From Adiantum capillus-veneris (lineage: Eukaryota; Streptophyta; Polypodiopsida; Polypodiales; Pteridaceae), in contig CM043952.1 in the NCBI GenBank assembly GCA_014529385.2, positions 70,689,299 through 70,753,298 on the forward strand: a stretch of DNA of 64,000 bases. Reading direction: 5' to 3'. Made by a program: the position numbers and the translations under genes. Shown in pieces: positions 45,713 to 56,941 of the stretch. Each line of letters opens with the position of its first letter. Within the stretch, counting starts at the first letter, position 1. Under the pieces are notes generated by a model. It was not told the DNA's origin. It made no database searches and worked only from the letters and a program-made list of their open reading frames with translations.

Positions 45713-45905
45713 CGAGCAGCCCCAATATCAACCGTGCTCCCGCAGAAATTTCGACAGAGTTCCCTTCATTTTAACATAAAGTTTTTTTAAAAAAAACCAT
45801 ATATACGCCTCCTACATGATATCCATGTAGGATCTCACATGAGATTTAAGGCACAACTTGATGGAAGAAATGAAAGTAAAAACGAATTGAACTTCATAAC
45901 AAACT

Positions 45906-46125
45906 TTGTGCATAACCATAACCAAAACCATGATCAAAACCATAATGATAACCATAACCATAACCAAAACCATAACCATAACCATAAAGTTCGTTAAATT
46001 CTTGCATAATTACCATAACCAAAACCATGATCAACACCTGTCCAAAACAATATATAACCATGTCCAAAACGATAACCATAACCATAACTATAACCAAAAC
46101 CATAACCAAAACCATGATCAACACC
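45906..46125. repeat. ACCATA/ACCAAA hexamer array, CACTA 3 subterminal
   Basis: Over 25 ACCATA, ACCAAA and ACCATG units, with ACCAAAACCATGATCAACAC repeated at about 46018 and 46106. Dense subterminal repeats are typical of CACTA ends, where the element's own protein binds. Confidence 0.85.
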
Positions 46126-46559
46126 TATATGTGCATGTCTATACAAGAAAGAAACACAGAGATGTGTCTGTGTCTCACAAAACATCTATAGAAAAACCAC
46201 TGATGACTCGCGCGTCACAACCTGCACATAAAGGGATAAGTCAGAAAATTAGTATGATATTACGTCACATATACTTAATTAATTAAGTCAACTCACACAT
46301 ATTATTTGTCTCGATCAAACGTCTCACCTCAATCGATCAACGAGACTCTATCCCAGTCTACAGTCTCTCCTGCGGGGCAGCAAGATCATTCAATACATCA
46401 TAAATGCCTTTCCGATATCCATATGTCTTCTCCTGGCGTGTTGGGGCTTGATGCATTGCAAGATTTTGCGTTTATTCAAAAACCAAAGTAATTAAGAATA
46501 CATGATTCATCGCTCTTGAAAAAAAACGCCATAGCTAGGATTAGATTGGAAACTCACAA

Positions 46560-47456
46560 ACTCATAGCTAAAGGTGTCGAAGCCTCCGTTGCCAAGATGA
46601 GATGTGCCCCTTGTCTCCTTACGGCTGGCCGCGGCTAGACGCTGCTGTCTGAACCTCGTGTCCGTTGTCTCCTCCTCTCCCTGATCTGTTGCCACGACTA
46701 GTGTGAGATGCCCGTAGTCTTCGGCGAGCCTTGCCTGAAAGCTCGACGAGTTGCATCTCGATGATGTTTCACGGTGTCCCGTGAAACATTCGTGATCCAC
46801 CTCCTCGGATCCTGTGTTGTGAACCCGGAGCAGGCCAATACTCTCTCAGGATGGTTTCCACTATACAATTGATTTTGCCGTGGTCTTGATGAGTCCAAGA
46901 CGTCATGATGGTGCTAGAAAACTGAACCTCCGCGAGCTAGCGAACCCGCTGTCTTATCTCAGTCCCGACACTATCTATGTCAACCTGTCCATCTGGCCGT
47001 ACAGTATAGACCTTGGAGGCACTAGGATCGTGTGCCCCCCAAGGTGTTCGAGGTGTGCTAAGAGGTGTGTTGATAGGTGTGCCTGCGTCGGACGGGTTCG
47101 TGAGCGAGGAGGGGTCGAAGCATCGGTGGACCCTCCTCCACAGCAACCACCACCTCCACCTGACGATCGCCGAAGGGAGTGCGCCTGTGAGGTGGAGATG
47201 CTGATGTACCCACCTCTGCCGTACCCCTAGGTGTCGAAGCAGCCGTGATGGGAGACCTCATAGGAATCGTACCCATAGGGTCCCCCCCCATAGGCGTCGG
47301 ACCCTCGGGTGTCAATCCCGGAGGCATGGTACCCGTACCTATGGCTATCCAATACTGAGATGCCTGTGCCATCTGAGCGGGCGTCATCCATGTGATGAAG
47401 CCCATAAATGCATCCGCACTCATAGAATCGGGATCTGGCGATTGGTCTGCCATACT
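46560..47456 (-). pseudogene. second CACTA 3 ORF, Pro-rich, broken; possible TNPA-type protein
   Basis: Minus frame from MADQSPDPDS near 47453 with M/P-rich repeats (GPTPMGGDPMG) open to 47058, then stops and frame changes. Downstream segments read INCIVETILREYWPAPG and, further, a basic KARRRL stretch. Its position after DUF4216 and before the subterminal array is where CACTA elements keep their second, DNA-binding gene. I do not recognise a defined domain. Confidence 0.35.
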
Positions 47457-47747
47457 AAAGTGTTGCACAAAGAAAGTAAAAGAAAGCGTCGTAACACCTT
47501 TGTTTCAATTAGGAAAGAGCTTAATTGTAAATCAACGTCTTCACACAAACACTTACAGGCCTCGACTAGTGAGGTATCATCGATAAGATCTTGCACCGTA
47601 TCATCGTGTATCTCTAACTGCAGACATAACTCTGCCCCAACTCATTCTGGCCATCTTCATCTACAAGTGTCATATCTACCTCGTCTGCGTCATCCCTCGT
47701 ATATCTGTCAGCTTTCTTTGCCATACCTTCGTCCATCTCATCTAATG

Positions 47748-48389
47748 TCATAGTAGTTGAAAGGACAGGGAACTGAACATGCTCATCACCACCCAGCCAT
47801 GCCCTATATAGTCCCTTGGCCTTCTAAATATAGGGACCCCCTTGACTGCATGTCCGTCCTGGCCCTTGTCCCAGACTGGTCCTACCATTGTCCTGACAAT
47901 AGTATCTGTGTCGTCTGGCCTACTTTCGTCAAGGAGCTCTTTCCCTTCAAATACTTGTTTATTTCCTGGAGCAACCTGAACCACAAACCACCAATGTTCG
48001 CAATGTTCGGGGAGTGCAAACGTGTCACTCTCATCTGTACAAACCTTTGTAGAATCTATCTGCACAAGCTTGTTTCCATCTCTGCGTACCGTTGCATTGC
48101 GACCAGAAGTAATCACCTTGAACCACTTCATATCCAACAAAAACATCTCAAACTGTCTAAAGCTGACTTTCAAGATATCTGACACCAGACCACATTAATC
48201 CTAGTTGCTAGTGCTCTCGTTCGTGTCTCTGGCACTGGCCCTGCTCTTTTGCATGAAACTAACCATTACCCCATTGTCAAACGTGTTTCCTCTGCTGTCA
48301 ATTTTTTGTGTTCTGAAATGCTTTCCATGCAGCCACAATGCCATGTATGTATGATACCTCCAGTCACATCCAATAGCCTGCTCTTCCTC
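47748..48389 (-). pseudogene. DUF4216 region of the CACTA 3 transposase
   Basis: 48185-47748 matches DUF4216 well: FLLDMKWFKV, GRNATVRRDGNKLVQIDSTK, DTFALPEHCEHWWFV. 48389-48186 shows upstream remnants (RTRALATRINVVW) with a stop. DUF4216 is the usual C-terminal domain of TNP2-type CACTA transposases; its role is unknown. Confidence 0.8.
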
Positions 48390-49770
48390 TTATGGAGATA
48401 TGGGTTCTCCAATCTCTCGAGCTACTCTCACTGTCTTGTCCAACCATGCCATTGTAGGAAATTCAGGTAGAGGAGCAAGATGGTCTGGCAAGGGTAAGCC
48501 TCTAGTCGTTCGGCTTCTCCTAAAATCGTGTCGCTCCTTATTGCGTCTCTCTTTCTCTTCTTCATACCTTTCAAGCCATTTTTGCATTGGCTCTGAATTT
48601 AGTATACAGAACTTCATGATCTTTTCTCGCATGGCGTCATCCATTTTCTTCGGCACCCCTTGCCCCTGCGGCCCCTCTCCCACCAATCTTGCATCCTCCT
48701 CATCGCTCCATAGACGAGGCATTTCTGGGTCAGAAACGGATAGAAATTCGGTCGTCACGACAAGAGACTCTTGCACCAGCCATCCTTCTGCCATGCTCCC
48801 CTCTGGTGGACGCGATTATTGGCGAACAAAACCCTTAAGTGTTTTCATGAACCACTCTAGAAAGAACATCCAACGGCTGTGGACTGTACCTGCCACTGCA
48901 ACCTCATCTACTACATGGACGAGCAAGTACATTTGGATAGTTACGCAGCTCGTGGATAGATACTTCTTAATCATGCAAACTGCCTCAATGGAGCTAGCCC
49001 TTGCGACTGCAATGGATTCCTCTCGTATCTCCTTGGAAAAGATCCACCGCACTAGCTCTGAAGTCTTGTATATGCAGGACCGCACTTCCTCTGTTGGCGT
49101 CCTAAACTCTAAAATCACCCTTTTGACTTGTCGTTTCTTGCTTTTTAGCAATACCCATGGCGCTCTTGGAAGCTTTGTTTGGCCCGCTGCATTGGTGAAA
49201 GGCCAAAGCTCTGGCATCTTTCCAACTGACTGCAAATCATCTCGTGAACCTCGATTGTCTTTAATTCCTGTGATTGTCTTCCAGAGGAGCTCTCCCACAT
49301 ATGCATTGGATCCAGCAAATCGTTAATTAGTAGATTACCCCAGTACGACAACGTATGGAGAATGGACAACGGCCCTTCATTCCTGGAACAGGTTGCCCCT
49401 CATGTTGCTCCCATCGGCGAGGCTACTCTTGTACATGCATAGGAAGACATTCGACGCGACCAAGCTGAACTTCGCGCAAGTGATGGCCATCTGGAAGATA
49501 ACGATGGTGGTCTTGATAAATCGTCTTTTGAAGAGAGGCAGAATAATGAACGTCCAAAGACGGCCCGCAAATTGGACATGCATTTTATCCTGAATTTGTA
49601 AGCCCTGTATATATTAAATCATGATTCAGTACTACACAACGTGCTTGCGAATAGCGAGAATTTTGTAAATCATCCACCATTACCAGAGGCTTCACCGTAT
49701 CCTGGCCAATCATGCATAGTCCACATAAGAAGTCCATGGATCCTTGCATGGAAGAAGAAGACATGGTCTG
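48390..49770 (-). pseudogene. TNP2/DUF4218 transposase, 5' truncated (CACTA 3)
   Basis: Minus-strand exons. 49770-49684 has LMWTMHDWPGYGEASG ending at a GT donor, and the second resumes at 49604 after an ACAG acceptor with ACPICGPSL-type sequence. Then come LINDLLDPMHMWESS, a frameshift, LPRAPWVL, a deletion that removes the HDWHK segment, and DUF4218 with AGTVHSRWMFFLEWFMKTLKGFVR. A TAA stops the frame. After it GWLVQES, MPRLWSDEEDA and AREIGEPIS follow, also seen at 63487-63934. Intron position matches element 2 (GILMWTMHDYPGLTECSG). Confidence 0.75.
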
Positions 49771-50102
49771 CATTTATTACGACAAAGATTAAACTAGGGT
49801 ATAAAATTCAAAAATATGATAAAAAATTTACACATTGATTTTTTTCAAACATTGGATTCTCTATAGTATCCAATGTGGAAAGAATCCAAGGTGTGTCTAC
49901 AACCTGTAAAAGAGTCTTGCAAAGCCTTGAGTGCTAATAAGATATTAGTGTGTGTATTGACTAATAAGAGATTATTGTGTTTATGATTAGTGTGACCGAT
50001 TGCGCGATCACTTGGACGGCCATTGGGGCCTAATACGTCACCTACGACTTAATCATGGAGGTATGTTTATGTTTTTGTGTTGATTACTGTTTAATTTAAC
50101 AT
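49771..50102. other. no recognised gene; possible small exon at 49990-50059
   Basis: A plus-strand stretch reads CDRLRDHLDGHWGLIRHLRL before a donor-like GAG-GTATGT at 50059. See findings. Otherwise AT-rich. Confidence 0.3.
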
Positions 50103-51000
50103 AATTAGTGTTGGCTTGTGTAATTGGCTTGTGCACACACTAATTAGTGTGTGCATTGCCTTGTGCACACACTAATTAGTGTGTGTTAACATACACTAAT
50201 TAGTGTGTGCATTGGCTTGTGTAATTGGCTTGTGCACACACTAATTAGTGTTTGTTAACATACACTAATTAGTGTGTGCATTGGCTTGTGCACACACTAA
50301 TTAGTGTGTGTTAACATACACTAATTAGTGTGTGCATTGACCAATGCACACACTAATTAGTGTCATGATTGGCCAATCACATTGGTCAATGCACACACTA
50401 TTTAGTGTGTGATTATTGTGTACATTGGTCAATCCAAATTAGTGTGCATTACACACTAATTAGTGTGTGCATTGGCCAATGCACACACTAATCCCAAACT
50501 AATTATTGTGTGCATTGAACAATCACATTGGCCAATGCACACACTAATCACACCCTAATTAGTGTGTGCATTGACCAATCACATTGGCCAATGCACACAC
50601 TAATTAGTGTGTCCATTGGCCAATGCCATTGACCAATGCACACACTAATCCCAAACTAATTAGTGTGTGCATTGACCAATCACATTGGCCAATGCACACA
50701 CTAATCACAAACTAATTCGTGTGTGCATTGACCAATCACATTGGCCAATGCACACACTAATCACACACTAATTAGTGTGTGCATTGGCCGATCCCATTGA
50801 CCAATGCACACACTAGTCACACACTAATTAGTGTGTACATTGACCAATCACATTGGCCAATGCACACACTAATCACACACTAATTAGTGTGTGCATTGAC
50901 CAATCACATTGGCCAATGCACACACTAATCACACACTAATTAGTGTGTGCATGGCCAATGCACACACTAATCACACACTAATTAGTGTGTGCATGGCCAA
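50103..51000. repeat. palindromic satellite-like array
   Basis: About 900 bp composed almost entirely of CACACTAATTAGTGTGTG palindromes and TTGGCCAATG palindromes in alternation, with a period near 56 bp in the right half. At least 17 CTAATTAG cores occur. A smaller island follows at 51120-51190. Confidence 0.95.
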
Positions 51001-51190
51001 ACCCAAATTTAACATATTAGGTTTTGCAAGTAATAAATTTAACAAATTTGACAAATTTAACAAGTTTAAATTTTGCAAGTAACTAATAATTAACAAATTT
51101 AGGTTTTGGTGTGTCTTTACTTACGCTAATTAGTGTGTGCATTAGAATAATGCACACACTAATTAGAGTGTGTAATTAGTGTGTGTGCAT

Positions 51191-51769
51191 GCGTTTGGAT
51201 GAGTGTATGCATGTGTGTATGCGTGTGAAAAAATCAAAAAACATAACAACAAAACTTACATGGAATTGAAGAGCTTGTTGGGAGAGGGTAGAAGAGTGTA
51301 GGAGAGTGGAAGAGTAGAGATGGTGGAGAGTAGAAAAGTAGAGATGGAGGTAGAGCTCAATGTTGTGAGGTTCGCGCTCTTGGCTTCTGTGGAGAAGACG
51401 ATGAAATTCGAATTTTAGGGCTTTGAACTTCGTGGGGCATGCGGATGCCCCTATTTATTGAAAAATTTGAAAATTGAATTTCCGCGCATATTACCGCGAG
51501 ATCTACCACGTTCATTTTCGCCGCTATTACCGCGGCGCAATTTCGGGCCATACACACAGATGGCCACGTTCTGACATTATTACTATTGATCCTCAAAATC
51601 TATTGGTACTATGTTTTTTATAAAATATATATAAAATGAAAGTATTCTTAGTACTTTGAAAATGACATTTTTACCTAAAAGTTTAATTTTTACTTTTTTA
51701 TGATATTTTGTGCCCCTATTTTTTGGTAATTTGATTTTAATTAGTGTATGTAATTTATTAATGTAGGTT
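51191..51769. other. no recognised gene
   Basis: AT-rich, with a purine-rich GTAGAAGAGTGTAGGAGAGT section at about 51285-51355. Nothing coding recognised. Confidence 0.45.
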
Positions 51770-51970
51770 GCTTGGGATGAGTTTGGCCCGTCCACACTCA
51801 ACCGGATAGATCACGATGGTTGGCCGAGCGATTACCATGCCCATGCGTGGGGTGCAAATGCGCCATTGCTAGACTTCGACGGATATGCTTGAGCCATGTA
51901 GAAGATTATGGACTATGAGACGATCCTCGCAAGCGTGCATGGATGGAAACAAACGATTCGCGAATTGTAG
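51768..51970 (+). other. possible exon upstream of transposase 4
   Basis: After an acceptor-like TTAATGTAG at 51767 the plus strand reads AWDEFGPSTLNRIDHDGW and DYHAHAWGANAPLLDFDGYA, then two stops, then MDYETILASVHGW. The composition is protein-like, but I recognise no family. Confidence 0.3.
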
Positions 51971-52426
51971 CAGCTATTGACTTCACCCCTCATTGGCGTG
52001 TGGTTGGTGGAGGAGGGGAAAGGAGGGTAGAGAGCGCATGCTCCCCTATTGGGCTTCGTTGAAAATTCAGCACTTATTGGACCCTATGCATGTATTCAAA
52101 AATGTTGGGCAAGCTATCTGGGATCACATAATTGGCAAGAAGGATTCATTGGGTGCTAGGGAAGATTTAAGAGCCATGAGACATCTCCCCCCTTCAGCCA
52201 CGCCCCGCATGGGGGAGCGGGGAAAGATGATTCTCCCAAAAGCACCGTGGATAATGTCAAAGGGTGGACAAAGCAAGTTATTGCATCCATCAGAACTCCA
52301 ACGGGATATATGCGGTCACTCAAAGGTGCTTTCACAAAAACCAAAAAGGGTGGCTCCACTCAATTGTATGGATTGAAATCCCATGATTGGCATAAAATCC
52401 TTCAGGTAAGAGTAGAACAGTTTGTG

Positions 52427-52431
52427 GTGTC
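52427..52431. repeat. target-site duplication, left copy (GTGTC)
   Basis: GTGTC immediately before the LTR end TGATAGCGGG; identical to 62934-62938. Confidence 0.85.
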
Positions 52432-53052
52432 TGATAGCGGGAAAAAGAGCAGTGCAATCGGGTGGCCTCTGTACTCGTGCACACTCCACAAACCACGCCT
52501 CATGCAAACAAGCAAAGATCAAAACAAAGGGGGCACCACCCTAAATTAAGAGGTTTAGGGACCTCACACATAGTGCACATAGGCAAGTGAGACTTCTGGC
52601 ATTATGATGGCATCAAAACATATGGCAAAACACATAGAAACGAAGCTTAGGGACCTTATGTAGCATATATATATATACACAAGACATCAGCTTAACAATA
52701 CAACGACATCTGATCATACATAACAAGGATATAGAGAAGCAAGCCAAGGATGGCATAATCCCTTGTCAAAAACAATCAACCCAGCAAGTAGGTATGATCC
52801 TACTAGCAACACATCAATACCTTAGAGAATGATGGCGAGGATGGTGGCCATGGAGCATGAGAGAAGACTCCTTATTTAGGTTTTAGGGCTAGTAATGTAG
52901 CATACTAGAGGGAGAGAGAGAGAGGGAGAGAGAGTAGAGCTCCATCCATAGCTCCTCGTTGTGATCAATGTCGTCATAGATTCATTGCTTGGTGAAGTGG
53001 GTGAAGTGTTGGTTTTGAGTGAGAGAAGGCCTCCTTATATAGGTTTCTGAGA
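52432..53052 (-). repeat. terminal LTR of the composite, lacking U3
   Basis: Ends CCCGCTATCA (minus). It matches the complete LTR from its end to just inside the TATA region, then switches to leader-ORF sequence at 53051-53052, where both parents share GA. Confidence 0.85.
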
Positions 53053-54165
53053 CGCACAAAATGGAAAGGAAACATGCGGGGATCATCATTCTCATTATTG
53101 GCATCCATACTTACACACAAGAGCCTAGCTTAGTTGCACCACCTTGGGACCAATGAGCCTGATCAGCCATTGAAGGTCAGCACCTCGGATCACTTCGACT
53201 CTTCCTGATGCATCTGTGAAGACGTAAGGCGTGATGGCAACACTTTGTACAATGCTGAGCCTTTTAGCAAGCAACAATTGGATGCTATTACCATAATCAG
53301 CATGACGAATGAAAGTGACACCATTAATGTGCAGCACATCATCAACTAAGATAGTTTCCTTAGATTGAGATAACTTCTTGAAAATTAGCAGCAAAGGTAG
53401 GGCAGGGAGGCTTTTCACACGGTCTCCAAAGCACTTTGGACAATATCCAAAGTGATCTTCACGCGGACAGGAGGTTGGCTTGGGATTGGTGGTGTCTGGA
53501 TTCACAAAGTGCACTGGGAGCACTCACAGACGGGCGGCAATCTTGTAGGCAAGCCTTCGCCTCTTTGCTTCAGGAGGATTTAGGAGTGAGAGTCGTGGTT
53601 GCAAGTTGGAGGTTAAAGTTGGTTGCTCACTAGCCTTTTTCTTGCCTGTAGTGGTCATGTAATCCCTTATTAATGAGATTAAGCCAAATGTTACCTTACG
53701 CTTGAGCACGCGCTACGGCCTTGGGCCACTTAGGTGTAGAGGTGATCTTCCTCCTCTTAGTCGGCTCCTCAGGAAAGAGAGGTCTGGTGATGCTTTCTCT
53801 TCCCTTAATGTGTGTCACAGTACCTTCATGTATGTTGATGTAGAATATTTCAAGCTCGTGTGTGTTGGAGGTTTCTGGAGCACCCATAGGTTGAGAGGAG
53901 AGGTATATCAAGCTCTTCTTCTTACTCTCCTTCGTTGGCGACGATCACGAACAAGGCATGTAGAAGGACTTACTTCTTGAATTTCAATGACACTGCAACC
54001 TGGTAACAAGACCTCGATGAAAGCTTTTAAGGCCTCTAAAGCCTCCTCCTCTTCTGTTCTCCAATTTGCAAACTCCTCACGCCATTCATCCATGTTGTAG
54101 ATTGCACATCTTCATTGCTTGTGGACTGAAGGTCTGTGTAGCCCTCCTCCGTGGGGGCACCAAAA
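53051..54165 (-). pseudogene. second leader region of the composite (pre-gag ORFs only)
   Basis: Minus strand primer site, then the 61-codon MDEWREEF frame (54093-53908), the linker frame (53911-53696), the 194-codon frame split by a TGA at about 53524-53526 (53709-53524 and 53523-53125), and the start of the 76-codon module. The module is cut after FHFVRH where the terminal LTR begins. No gag or pol follows. Confidence 0.8.
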
Positions 54166-54531
54166 TGATAGCGGGAAAAAGAGCAGTGCAATCGGGTGGC
54201 CTCTGTACTCGTGCACACTCCACAAACCACGCCTGTGTATGGAGCAGTGAAAACGGAGTATGCTGTGCTGTGAGTCCACACGAACATCCTCGTGTAAATT
54301 TCACTAGAAATTCACACCTAGAATGGGCTATTCTGTAAGATATAGGTTGTAGGCATGCATAAGAGCTCGTTCCCACGTATCTTCTGTCCATGGCACTTTT
54401 TACTCTTTGGTGCTTGTGAAGTAGATTTTTCTTCTCTTTCGAGATCCCTTGGACTAGAGTATCCTCATCTCCCCAACAACTGACTGTGCCTTTATTGCAT
54501 CTTCAGAAGGGGTCCTAAAAACCTTGCATCA
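54166..54531 (-). repeat. middle LTR of the composite, 1.15 kb deleted
   Basis: Has both LTR ends (TGATGCAAGG at 54531, CCCGCTATCA at 54166) but only about 285 and 69 bases of them, joined by 12 bases (54235-54246, GTGTATGGAGCA) not found at that place in the complete LTR. Confidence 0.85.
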
Positions 54532-54546
54532 TATAGCCCTCCCCCT
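54532..54546 (-). other. polypurine tract of the composite's full copy
   Basis: Minus strand TTAAGGGGGAGGGCTATA just before the middle LTR. Confidence 0.75.
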
Positions 54547-54852
54547 TAAGCTAGAGGTATTTGATGCCTCTAGCTGTAGGTTGTGCTACAATAGGGTTCT
54601 CTTGAATACTTACCCACCTGGTACCAATTGAATTTGCCATGTTACTGCTTTCTTGGCTGATGCACCCTGTTTAGTCCTTTCTGATGAATAATTTTATCCA
54701 TCCATGACTAACAACTAGTCTCCTAGACCCTTGAAAGCCATACCCCATCCATTGTCAATATCCGCTTTCACTGGTAGCATTCTCTTTTTTTCTTCTCTTT
54801 TTTTTCCTTTTTTTTTTTTTTTTTTGAAATGACTATGTACATGATTGTTACC

Positions 54853-56103
54853 TTAGTTGGAGCTCGAATATGATGAGCTCTCCTCTGAACCATCCTTAGC
54901 ATTGATTTCACCAGCATATGGCTGTGAAAGACGACATTGGTAGGCCTTCAATCGCCAACCATTTACCGGGGTCTGATGTACCTTACCATCTAGGTCACCT
55001 AGTTGGTAACTACCATTTGAGAACCTCTGTATCACTACAAAAGGGCCTTCCCACTTAAGCAAGAACTTACCATCCTTCCTGCGATCAAAGCGATTGTCGT
55101 ATCTGAGCACTAAAGAACCTTCCTTGATACCTTTCTTGACAAGGTTGCGATTGAACTTCTTTCGTTTCTTCTCTGCCTGGGCTGCATAGTACTTCACTGC
55201 TGACTCTCGATCTAGCCCTAACCTCTCCAAATCGATGATTCTTCCTTCCACCTGCTTCTCTTGACTATCCTCTTGATGTGCTTTTAGAACTCGGAGGCTC
55301 GCTAGCTCCACTTTTATAGGCAATAGTGCCTCTTGCCCGTAAACCAAGTGAAAAGGTGTATACCCCAAGGATGTTTTAAAGGATGTTCTGTAGGCCCAAA
55401 GTGCTGCATCTAGGTGTTTGTCCCATGCCTTAGGATGTAAATGCACTTGCTTAGTGATGATTTTACATATAAGACGATTTACCTTTTCCACAAGACCATT
55501 GCACTGAGGGTAGTATGGTGTAGAGTGCCTGCGCTTGATTTTTAACTTGCTCATCAATTGCCCGACTAAATCAGCTCAAAATCCCGGTCCCCTATCCGAG
55601 AGAATCTCCAAAGGTGTGCCAAAACGGCAACAAAGGCATTCAAAAATGAAATCACTCACGTCCTTGGCTGTGATGTGCTTTGTGGGACGAGCTTCTGCCC
55701 ATCTGGTCATGTACTCCACCCCCATAATGATGTATTCCTTCCCTGATTGAGTGCAAGGTAGTGGCCCTATTGCATCTATCCCCCATTTTTCAAATGGCCC
55801 ATAGGTTTTGATTGGATGCTGATTTTCATGGGTAAGACGCCTTGGTCCAGCTTTTTGGCAAACCTCACATGTGCGGCACCAATGTTGTACATCTCGATGG
55901 AGGCTTGGCCACATGAACCCTGCTTGTAAAATCTTTCTGCTAGTAATCTCTTGTGCAAAGTGGCCACCACACACACCTTCATGACAACTAAACAAAATAT
56001 CCTTTATCTCTTGGGATGCAGGAACTCTCCTTAAGACAGCATCTTTCCCTCTACAATACAAGTCCTCATTCACTAAGCTATAGCTGGTAGCCTTTTTTGC
56101 CAA
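54853..56103 (-). pseudogene. integrase of the composite
   Basis: HHCC domain (CHEGVCGGHF, CRTCEVC), D in GIDAIGPLP, D in LSDRGPGF followed by a TGA (CGA in element A), E in NGLVEKVN, and KWEGPFVV C-terminal module. Split at about 55573 by that stop and preceded by a TAG at 56101-56103 (TGG in element A). Otherwise the frame is open and longer than in many decayed copies. Confidence 0.85.
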
Positions 56104-56940
56104 CTACCTACGTTCACTTTTACTCATACCAGAGGGTGCTTCACAATGCTCAAGAAAGTAAAGTAAATAATGCAGCTCCTCCTTTCCGTGGTATAAAGGA
56201 CATTTCACAAGGATAGCACCTACTATGAGAGTTTGTAGTTCTTCACCTGCTAAGGCATCTGCTTCTCGATTTTGATCTCTAGGTACAAAGTGCACTCGAA
56301 CTTCTTTAAAACCCTTCAACAAGGCCTTTGCTTCCCTCATCTTAACAGACAATTTGTCATTTTTACAAGCCCATACACCAACCATTTGCTTAACAATCAA
56401 CATGGAGTCACCAAAAACATTTAGCTTTGTGATGCCCTGAGAAAGACAACATTGCAACCCTAAAACAAGGGCATGGTACTCTGCCTCATTGTTAGAATGA
56501 ACCTCTTTTGGATGAAACCCTTTTGCAAAGATCTTCTCCTTCTCTGGACCTAATATTACTATGCCTGCTGATGCCTTGTCTTTGGTCCTCTTGTAAGCCC
56601 CATCAAAATACAGACTGTGTGCTCCCAGTAGAACTTCAGGCTCCGGGATAGGCGGTACCTTACTAGGTGCCTTTTTCTTGGCCTTCTCATAACACCTTTG
56701 TGTGAGGACATCTGCCAAACAAGCACGGGTGGAATCCTCTACTTGTAGTGTGTAGTCAAACTCTTGAAGCTGCACCACCCACTTTGCTATTCTTTGAGAC
56801 AATTCCATGTGTTGTAGGGCATATGGAAAAACCTCCTCAGTTGTGATCACCACAAATTGTCTCGGAAGTAAGTAAGCCCGAAACTTCTCCACTGCAAACT
56901 TAAGAGCTAGCACCAATTGCTCAGTTGTGCTGAAACCCTT
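56104..56940 (-). pseudogene. end of RNase H and second RNase H of the composite
   Basis: Open 270 codons: the Ty3 RNase H end (LVLALKFAVEKF to ADVLTQR), then the plant-type RNase H with LYFDGAYKR, NNEAEYHAL, FGDSMLIV and DQNREADALAGE. Separated from the RT frame by a 2-base deletion near 56941 relative to element A. Confidence 0.85.
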
Positions 56941-56941
56941 T

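Larger units (their letters stand above)
45430..49770 (-). mobile_element. CACTA transposon 3, 3' portion (5' truncated)
   Basis: The 3' terminus is at 45430: the plus strand begins CACTACAATGG after AAC. Minus-strand order is TNP2/DUF4218, DUF4216, a Pro-rich second ORF, subterminal repeats, terminus. Similarity to the transposase starts at about 49770, so the 5' part and right terminus are lost. Confidence 0.75.

Noticed and set aside
45906-46286. 126-codon Thr/Ile/Asn/His-rich plus frame
   Set aside because: It is the hexamer ACCATA/ACCAAA subterminal array read as protein.
50103-51000. CRISPR-like array
   Set aside because: Units are contiguous palindromes without unique spacers, in a plant nuclear context with no cas genes.
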